Positions 59,277 through 64,000 of a stretch of DNA of 64,000 nucleotides are shown piece after piece; position 1 is the first letter of the stretch, and the number at the start of each line of letters is the position of its first letter. Position numbers and translations under genes: made by a program. Origin of the DNA: Imbricaverruca yamaguchii (lineage: Eukaryota; Arthropoda; Thecostraca; Neoverrucidae); contig JAOTOL010001634.1 in NCBI GenBank assembly GCA_034440575.1, positions 2,699,501 to 2,763,500 on the forward strand, in the 5' to 3' direction. The notes beneath the pieces were generated by a model. That model saw nothing but the letters and a program-made list of their open reading frames with translations, was not told the origin of the DNA and made no database searches.

Positions 59277-62200
59277 CCATCATATGCGTACTACACAAAC
59301 ATATGTGAGGATGCATAAGTATGCGTACCTGTATCACTAGTAAAGATAGCACAGAGTATTTCACTGTCTATGTTTAGTCGCTGTATCGCTTAGCGACACC
59401 ATTGGTAGTGCTCATGTTGCGTGATGAAGAGTCGAAGTTTGGTCAAACAATTGCCTTTCCAGTCTATATGTATGTCTATTGCTGCTCTGATTTGATGCAA
59501 TGCCGTAGGTTCTGACAGTGATAACGATGGGCCAAATGGCATGCCACTAACCTACAAGTGTTGAGTTACCTTCTGTTTCTCACCCTTCTCTCTTGTCTCC
59601 TGTATCTAGGGATCACCGGGTCCATCTGGAAATCCCGGCCCGAGGGGCATGCAGGGAGATGAAAAGATAGGACCCAAAGGTCGCAAAGGTCAACAGGGCG
59701 ACCAGGGTCCATCAGGAGAATTCGACAATGTCTATTTCGAAGGTGGAACATCTACAAACCCGTAAGTTTGGAGCATTCTTTGAGGAGTTTTTTTTTGTTC
59801 AGAAGAAAATGTTCTGTGGAATGCATCATAAGTTTTACTAATATACCTGGTCTATATGTTTATATGGGGAAGTCATGATTTTCGTTTTCGTTGTAACAAA
59901 CCTTGAACGCGGTTAGGATGTTAACACTAAACATAGCACCATCAACGGTACTACAACTGTGCAGTGTTAATAAGTGTCCTTGTTACGTCAGCCATTTGTA
60001 AATCATAAAACAATCGCGCATGCAATGCAATTCCCCACGTAATACCCCGCGTAAGTCTCCCATGTAATGCCCCCATGTAATGCCCACATATCGGTCCTTA
60101 ACGGAATATGTCTGACATCTGGAGCGCTGTATCAGCTGCAGCGCAATCTGTGAGGTAACAATTGTGAGAATGTGTTGTGTGCTGTTGGAATGGTTCCATC
60201 CATCCGATAAAGCTTGAACAGACATGTTTTAGATCACGAACCTGATCTAGATCATCCAGTGTGTGATTATTTCATACAGAAACACTTCAATTTTTGTCTT
60301 AGTTTTCTTCCGGTCCCCTTTCCTGTAGAGATGCTTTATGAAATTAACGACAGCGATCGCAAGCATTTTTAGTCGCCGCATAGCCCACATCCGTGATGCT
60401 AAGCCAATCCAACACAAACATTTGTTTTTCAGCCTCCTAAAGTCTTAGCCTGCTGGCATGTTTGTAGGTACCTGGTTACACGTGTTCGTCTTTCCCTGAT
60501 TAGTAGCGTTGCCTACAGTGTGGCCACGTGTTACATACTCATCTCTCCCTGGTTAGTAGCGTTGCCTACAGTGTGGCCACGTATTACACATACTCATCTC
60601 TCCCTGGTTAGTAGCGTTGCCTACAGTGTGGCCACGTGTTACATACTCGTCTCTCCCTGGTTAGTAGCATTGCCTACAGTATGGCCACGTGTTATACACT
60701 CGTCTCTCCCTGGTTGGTAGCGTTGCCTACAGTGTGGCCACGTGTTGCATGCTGAGTTGGCTCCTGGTTGACAGCTCGTTGACTACAGTGTGTCTATATG
60801 TTGGTTGCCGACTGATGCGCGCACTCGTGACTGGAATATTAAAATGACCAGAGAGAGTTGGGCAGCTCACCTCCCAATCGTCCTTCAGGGCACCACAGCC
60901 GCATACGGGCATGCATGCATATGTGGCCAATACCAGTTTTACCACAGGGACAGGAAGAATACCAGTTGTATAACAGTTTTATGGTAAGCATGACACAATT
61001 AATGCATTCAGCCATACCTGCTCGTAGTCCAAAAATCGGCACAGGCAGGCTTAGCAATTCAGTCTGGAGAACAACTTTGAATAATCCATTATAATAGGGA
61101 ATCTCGTTGTGCTTCACTTCTGTTGCCAGTATTTGCGCGTAAGTCATTCAGAAAATGTCAGAGTCAGATGGCCATAGCCATTAGACACTTACAGCATGAG
61201 CTCAGTTTATTGGACGCTGGTTTGATGCAAGATTCATGGAGTAAAATGATGATTCGCGGCTATGCTTGAGCGCAATCCGACGGCATGCAAATGACTATGA
61301 ATAATTTATTTATTCACATTTAACTGCATCTTCCCATGAGCTTCCCCCGACTTCCCATGACTGCATCCTATGACTGCATTCGAAGTTCACCTCATGCTAA
61401 CCGTGGAGCAAGGACAATCGAAACCCGACCACTATGACGGAATTACATTTCCTAACGACACTGCACGACCAGCTTCATCACCATCACAGATGTTGTTTTT
61501 GGCTGCAGCGGTCCGGCGGGCACCCGGGGGAAGTGGGGCGAGCGTGGTGACAAGGGCGAGCGCGGCCGGCCGGGCGCCGACGGCCTGCCGGGCCCGTCGG
61601 GTGCGCTGGGCTTCAAGGGCGGCCGGGGCCAGCGCGGCGGCCCCGGCCGCCGCGGCAAGCAGGGCCGGCTCGGCCCGGCCGGCCAGTACGGCGACAAGGG
61701 CGGCAAGGGCGCGCCCGGCTTCTCCGGCCGCGACGGCGCGCTCGGCCGCAAGGGCAGCTACGGCGAGCCGGGCTACGCCGGTCGGCCGGGGCCGCAGGGC
61801 GACGTCGGCCCCAAGGGCCAGTACGACCCGCAGCTGGCCGAGCAGCAGCGCGGCTCGCCGGGCGTGCAGGGCGACGCCGGCTACCCGGGCCCGGCGGGCG
61901 ACTCCGGACAGCCGGGCCGGCAGGGCTCCGTCGGCTACCCGGGCTACTCGGGCCCGCCGGGGCCGGCGGGCCGGCGCGGCGACGCCGGCGCGCCGGGAAT
62001 GGTGACCGACGGCGAGCCGGGCGAGGACGGCCAGCCGGGCCGGCTCGGCCCGGCCGGCCCGCCCGGCGGCAGGGGACCGGCCGGCTTCTTCGGCCAGAAG
62101 GGCCAGCAGGGTGCCACCGTGGTCGGCGAGCCGGGCGTCGACGGCATCCCGGGTCGGCCGGCGCTCGAGGGCCTGCCCGGCTATCGCGGCGATCCCGGCT

Positions 62201-62935
62201 ACGCAGGTGAGCCGAGGCAGACAGCGGCGACGGAACAGTCATGCTGTGTAGACAGCCGGGATCGCGGCCTGCACAGTCCCAGTCAGGTCATCATTGCTGT
62301 CTGACTATCAGAAACTATGGCACCGGTAAGCTGTTCGGCAAACGGTTTACAGTAAAGTGCAAATCAGTCCTAGACTTCACCTGGAAGGTTGCTTGTGTTG
62401 CGACTGTTGCCAAGCATGAAATACGTTTTTTCCCAGGTAGCTTACTTCAGCCCTCTTATGAACGGCGCTGTTTCTGCTTCGGGCGGATTAATGGGACATC
62501 GTACCATGTTACTGTCAGACATCCGTTTTTTAAGCTTAGGTTCCAATTATTAGTATATTGCAATTATCAGTATCTCTAACCAGATTGTCAACATTTTTTG
62601 TCACCCTTGCGTTACTAGCTATCTAATTCAGAGACGATTGTGAAAATAAACTGAAAAACTGCATTAACCTGATGCCACCCAAATGGATGGAGGAGAGCTT
62701 GTGGATCCGTCCAGTGACCTCTGTCTTCAATGTGCAGCCGTGTGTGGCCTCCTGACGCTGGCGTTGTCTGCAGGTCCGAAGGGCACGCCCGGCATCGGAG
62801 TACGGAAGGAGGGCCCCCAGGGGGCTCCCGGGCTGCCCGGAATTCCCGGCCAGGCCGGAGAGCTGGGAGCCGACGGCCCGCCTGGCACGCCGGGCAGTCG
62901 CGGCCCGCAGGGAGACGACTGTCTGCCACAGTCCC
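44577..62935 (+). CDS. Type IV collagen alpha chain, 5' part of gene (8 exons)
   Basis: Basement-membrane collagen: a secreted chain that trimerises through a C-terminal NC1 domain and cross-links through the N-terminal 7S domain. Exons placed at 44,577-44,663, 52,913-53,149, 54,188-54,305, 55,996-56,099, 58,992-59,054, 59,610-59,761, 61,509-62,206 and 62,774-62,935. All use AG/GT borders, phases agree throughout, and they total 540 codons, about a third of a usual chain (around 1,700 residues). The signal peptide is followed by the cysteine cluster [11 protein letters not shown], then Gly-X-Y repeats with interruptions. The Asn-Gly-Thr sequon in [12 protein letters not shown] matches the conserved 7S glycosylation site. 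Interruptions include [29 protein letters not shown] and YDPQLAEQQ. The NC1 domain lies beyond the window. I cannot securely say alpha1 or alpha2; the 7S wording feels nearer alpha2/viking. Additional small exons in the long introns are possible. Confidence 0.93.
45565..45775 (-). mobile_element. tRNA-derived SINE in intron 1
   Basis: On the minus strand it reads GTCGTGGGTTCGAGTCCCAC, a textbook Pol III B box with the T-arm stem, preceded by CACGGTGCTCATCTCCCAAC, like a tRNA anticodon region. The unrelated body ends in a TGTTGTTGTTGTCG tail. I call it a SINE and not a tRNA because the 5' half does not fold cleanly and the body continues. Confidence 0.65.
45776..48150. other. Intron 1 interior, nothing recognised
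   Basis: Ordinary sequence. A small run of CTACGTTACGTTACTG words at 46,718-46,808 and a TAAGGGGGCCGGTTTCGCCCC motif at 47,039-47,060 are the only patterns. Confidence 0.4.
48157..48690. repeat. 10-bp array ACGGCACAGT, about 45 copies
   Basis: ACGGCACAGT and ACGGCACAAT in steady 10-bp steps, with a break near 48,260-48,300 and decay after 48,510. A period of 10 bp puts the same face of the helix forward in each unit. Tyr/Cys/Val-rich minus frames are artefacts. Confidence 0.95.
49619..49686. repeat. TA then TG dinucleotide repeat
   Basis: About 50 bp of TA followed by about 16 bp of TG, in collagen intron 1. Confidence 0.95.
50340..51075. other. GC-rich, CpG-dense block in intron 1
   Basis: A local island of high GC in otherwise AT-balanced intron. 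It includes a perfect 14-bp stem (50,642-50,655 with 50,671-50,684; arms GCGCCTGTCGGACG and CGTCCGACAGGCGC, 15-nt loop). Open frames exist on both strands without family signatures. An intronic enhancer or alternative promoter is possible but unproven. Confidence 0.45.
51885..52800. repeat. 21-bp G-rich minisatellite, about 40 copies
   Basis: Units of GGTCGGGATGGACTGCGAGGT, with GTTAGGT and GTATGG variants. Mostly 21 bp, with a few 20-bp units. The transcribed strand product is G-rich (GGTGGTCGGGATGG), so two- and three-G runs recur throughout. It ends about 110 bp before the exon 2 acceptor. Confidence 0.95.
52913..53149 (+). CDS. Collagen IV exon 2: 7S cysteine cluster
   Basis: Seventy-nine codons, phase 0 both ends. 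Starts [17 protein letters not shown], with four cysteines as in the 7S region that cross-links tetramers, then unbroken Gly-X-Y to GAPGIP. The end uses the first of three consecutive GTGAGT donors (53,150). Downstream copies at 53,198 and 53,246 could extend it by 16 or 32 residues. Confidence 0.9.
53114..53293. repeat. 48-bp tandem duplication of the exon 2 / intron 2 junction
   Basis: Four copies of GGAGCCGCYGGCTTCAGAG through GGCATCCCG plus GTGAGTGGTCAG, exactly 48 bp apart (GGAGCC at 53,114, 53,162 and onward). Each of the first three carries a GTGAGT donor; the fourth has GTGGAT instead. The frame is open through all copies, with VSGQ between collagenous segments. Confidence 0.93.
53294..54187 (+). 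other. Collagen IV intron 2, remainder
   Basis: Unique, AT-richer sequence ending in GTGCTCGGCTGCTGTGACAG before exon 3. No other feature seen. Confidence 0.6.
54188..54305 (+). CDS. Collagen IV exon 3: glycosylated 7S segment
   Basis: Starts [13 protein letters not shown] and includes [12 protein letters not shown], the Cys and Asn-Gly-Thr characteristic of the collagen IV 7S domain. Phase 0 in and phase 1 out, splitting a Gly codon. The donor is GTCAGT. Part of the exon end recurs inside the intron at about 54,430-54,470. Confidence 0.9.
54306..55995. repeat. Intron 3: array of 46- and 57-bp units, about 29 copies
   Basis: From about 54,470 to 55,985 the intron consists of GGCTGGGACTGACCGTTCAG plus TGTATACAGGGACAGTATCTG (46 bp), alternating with a longer unit that adds TACTCCTGTCGGGACAGG (about 57 bp). 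The last unit runs straight into the exon 4 acceptor (GGGACTGACCGCTTGGTCGCCGCAG). Each unit keeps a CTGAC branch-point-like word and a CAG. Between 54,306 and 54,470 are diverged copies of the exon 3 end with its GGTCAATCAGGTCAGTG donor. Confidence 0.9.
55996..56099 (+). CDS. Collagen IV exon 4
   Basis: Completes the split Gly codon, then [15 protein letters not shown], an INSIGIKG interruption, and [11 protein letters not shown]. Phase 1 in and phase 0 out, donor GTGAGT at 56,100. The acceptor CGCCGCAG lacks a good pyrimidine tract because an array abuts it. Confidence 0.88.
56100..58991 (+). other. Collagen IV intron 4
   Basis: 2.9 kb, AT-leaning. Holds scattered AGGTCA/TGACCT words (57,600-58,140) and a TA repeat at 58,195-58,275. 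I looked for Gly-X-Y exons and saw none. Confidence 0.6.
58195..58275. repeat. TA dinucleotide repeat, about 40 units
   Basis: Uninterrupted TA run in intron 4. Confidence 0.97.
58992..59054 (+). CDS. Collagen IV exon 5
   Basis: Twenty-one codons, phase 0 both ends: [16 protein letters not shown] then DPGLM, seven exact Gly-X-Y triplets. The acceptor is ATGCTCCAG and the donor GTGAGT. AT-richer than exons 7 and 8. Confidence 0.87.
59086..59275. repeat. TA and TG repeats just after exon 5
   Basis: About 55 bp of TA (59,097-59,152), mixed AT sequence, then about 28 TG units (59,219-59,274). It begins some 30 bp downstream of the exon 5 donor on the sense strand. Confidence 0.95.
59610..59761 (+). 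CDS. Collagen IV exon 6
   Basis: Phase 0 in and phase 2 out. Gly-X-Y with the interruption GDEKIG, then [16 protein letters not shown] and the non-collagenous [15 protein letters not shown]. The donor is GTAAGT at 59,762; the last codon (Pro) is finished by the first base of exon 7. Confidence 0.88.
59762..61508 (+). other. Collagen IV intron 6
   Basis: 1.75 kb from GTAAGT to TTTTTGGCTGCAG. Apart from the 53-bp array at 60,490-60,755 nothing is recognised. Confidence 0.65.
60490..60755. repeat. 53-bp minisatellite, 5 copies
   Basis: GTAGCGTTGCCTACAGT starts at 60,503, 60,556, 60,611, 60,664 and 60,717. Units also share GGCCACGTGTTACATACTC and TCTCCCTGGTTA. Confidence 0.93.
61509..62206 (+). 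CDS. Collagen IV exon 7: large GC-rich triple-helix exon
   Basis: 698 bp, unusually long for a collagen IV exon, which suggests past intron loss. Phase 2 in and phase 1 out. Gly-X-Y from [19 protein letters not shown] to [10 protein letters not shown], with interruptions [29 protein letters not shown] and [17 protein letters not shown] contains an Arg-Gly-Asp; whether it binds integrins inside a helix is not known. Very GC-rich, codons ending almost only in C or G, unlike exons 5 and 6. Confidence 0.93.
62774..62935 (+). CDS. Collagen IV exon 8 (3' end uncertain)
   Basis: Acceptor TTGTCTGCAG; completes Gly, then [37 protein letters not shown] and [13 protein letters not shown] end it at the first CCC|GTGAGT (donor at 62,936, phase 1). 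The same 47-bp exon-end-plus-donor segment is repeated about 13 times downstream, so the used donor may differ. Confidence 0.8.
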
Positions 62936-63535
62936 GTGAGTCAGCCCCGGCCCGCAGGGAGACGACTGTCTGCCACAGTCCCGTGAGTCAGCCCCGGCCC
63001 GCAGGGAGACGACTGTCTGCCACAGTCCCGTGAGTCAGCCCCGGCCCGCAGGGAGACGACTGTCTGCCACAGTCCCGTGAGTCAGCCCCGGCCCGCAGGG
63101 AGACGACTGTCTGCCACAGTCCCGTGAGTCGGCCCCGGCCCGCAGGGAGACGACTGTCTGCCACAGTCCCGTGAGTCAGCCCCGGCCCGCACGGAGACGA
63201 CTGTCTTCCACAGGCCCGTGAGTCAGCCCCGGCCCGCAGGGAGACAACTGTCTGCCACAGTCCCGTGAGTCAGCCCCGGCCCGCACGGATACGACTGTCT
63301 TCCACAGGCCCGTGAGTCGGCCCCGGCCCGCAGGGAGACGACTGTCTGCCACAGTCCCGTGAGTCAGCCCCGGCCCGCAGGGAGACGACTGTCTGCCACA
63401 GTCCCGTGAGTCACCCCCGGCCCGCAGGGAGACAACTGTCTGCAACAGTCCCGTGAGTCGGCCCCAGCCCGCAGGGAGACGACTGTCTGCCCACAGTCCC
63501 GTGAGTCGGCCCCGGCTCGCACGGAGACGACTGTC
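62903..63535. repeat. 47-bp array of the exon 8 / intron 8 junction, about 13 copies
   Basis: GGAGACGACTGTCTGCCACAG plus TCCCGTGAGTCAGCC plus CCGGCCCGCAG, 47 bp apart (62,911, 62,958, 63,005 and onward). Almost every copy has a CCGTGAGT donor and a CTGCCACAG acceptor-like word. Variants have CTTCCACAGGCCC. Forty-seven is not a multiple of three, so using a later donor would shift the frame. Confidence 0.93.
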
Positions 63536-63544
63536 TGATGTGGG

Positions 63545-64000
63545 CTGGGCAGGGCTGTATACCTGGTGCCGCTGTGTTGCAGTGGGTCCGTGTGAGCAGG
63601 GCAGGGCTGTATACCTGGTGCCGCTGTGTTGCAGTGGGTCCGTGTGGGCAGGGCTGTATACCTGGTGCCGCTGTGTTGCAGTGGGTCCGTGTGGGCAGGG
63701 CTGTATACCTGGTGCCGCTGTGTTGCAGTGGGTCCGTGTGGGCAGGGCTGTATACCTGGTGCCGCTGTGTTGCAGTGGGTCCGTGTGAGCAGGGCAGGGC
63801 TGTATACCTGGTGCCGCTGTGTTGCAGTGGGTCCGTGTGGGCAGGGCAGGGCTGTATACCTGGTGCCGCTGTGTTGCAGTGGGTCCGTGTGAGCAGGGCA
63901 GGGCTGTATACCTGGTGCCGCTGTGTTGCAGTGGGTCCGTGTGAGCAGGGCAGGGCTGTACACCTGGTGCCGCTGTGTTGCAGTGGGTCCGTGTGGGCAG
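63545..64000. repeat. 47/52-bp array to window end
   Basis: Units GGGCTGTATACCTGGTGCCG plus CTGTGTTGCAG plus TGGGTCCGTGTGGGCA, spaced 47 or 52 bp (63,552, 63,604, 63,651, 63,698, 63,745, 63,797 and onward). Each holds an acceptor-like TGTGTTGCAG. It continues past the edge. Confidence 0.93.

Noticed and set aside
61370..62005. 211-codon Arg/Ala-rich plus-strand frame
   Set aside because: It is an out-of-frame reading of collagen exon 7; the Gly-X-Y frame is the real one.

Overview
The window is animal nuclear DNA. Most of it holds no gene. It carries the 5' part of a spliced type IV collagen gene, a broken copy of a multi-copy gene family that I know mainly from arthropods and some cnidarians, a CR1/jockey-like LINE fragment, hAT-type non-autonomous DNA elements, tRNA-derived SINEs, and an exceptional load of tandem repeats. 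I infer an arthropod, perhaps a crustacean; species cannot be read from the sequence. There are no bacterial operons and no CRISPR array.

Layout. 1-9.5 kb: a run of GC-rich minisatellites (units of 35, 62, 30, 32, about 24, 41 and 22 bp), ending in a CA/ACGTAC microsatellite. 9.5-18 kb: mostly non-genic, with one hAT-like MITE (14,284-14,574), a GTACAGG array and a 0.77 kb AC/ACGC microsatellite. 18-21 kb: a hAT fragment, a tRNA-like SINE and a frameshifted arthropod repeat-family pseudogene (19,281-20,826). 21-26 kb: an AT homopolymer tract that looks like poor sequence, then four further arrays. 26.3-27.6 kb: a LINE fragment on the minus strand, interrupted by a hAT MITE with perfect 8-bp target-site duplications and a minisatellite inside it. 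27.8-43.5 kb: more arrays and plain intergenic DNA. 43.8-44.7 kb: a GC-rich promoter-like block.

44,577-64,000 (+): the N-terminal part of a collagen IV alpha chain. I place eight exons with consistent phases: signal peptide, 7S cysteine cluster, an Asn-Gly-Thr site, then interrupted Gly-X-Y triple helix. They encode 540 codons, and the gene runs off the right edge before the C-terminal NC1 domain. The most striking feature is that tandem duplications sit on or against this gene's splice junctions: exon 2 end plus donor (48-bp unit, four copies), exon 3 end echoed in intron 3, intron 3 almost wholly an array abutting exon 4, exon 8 end plus donor (47-bp unit, about 13 copies), and an acceptor-like array at the right edge. 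The duplicated exon 2 junction stays in frame and offers three good donors, so it could add 16-residue steps to the protein.

Most long reading frames in the window are by-products of the minisatellites and should not be read as genes.
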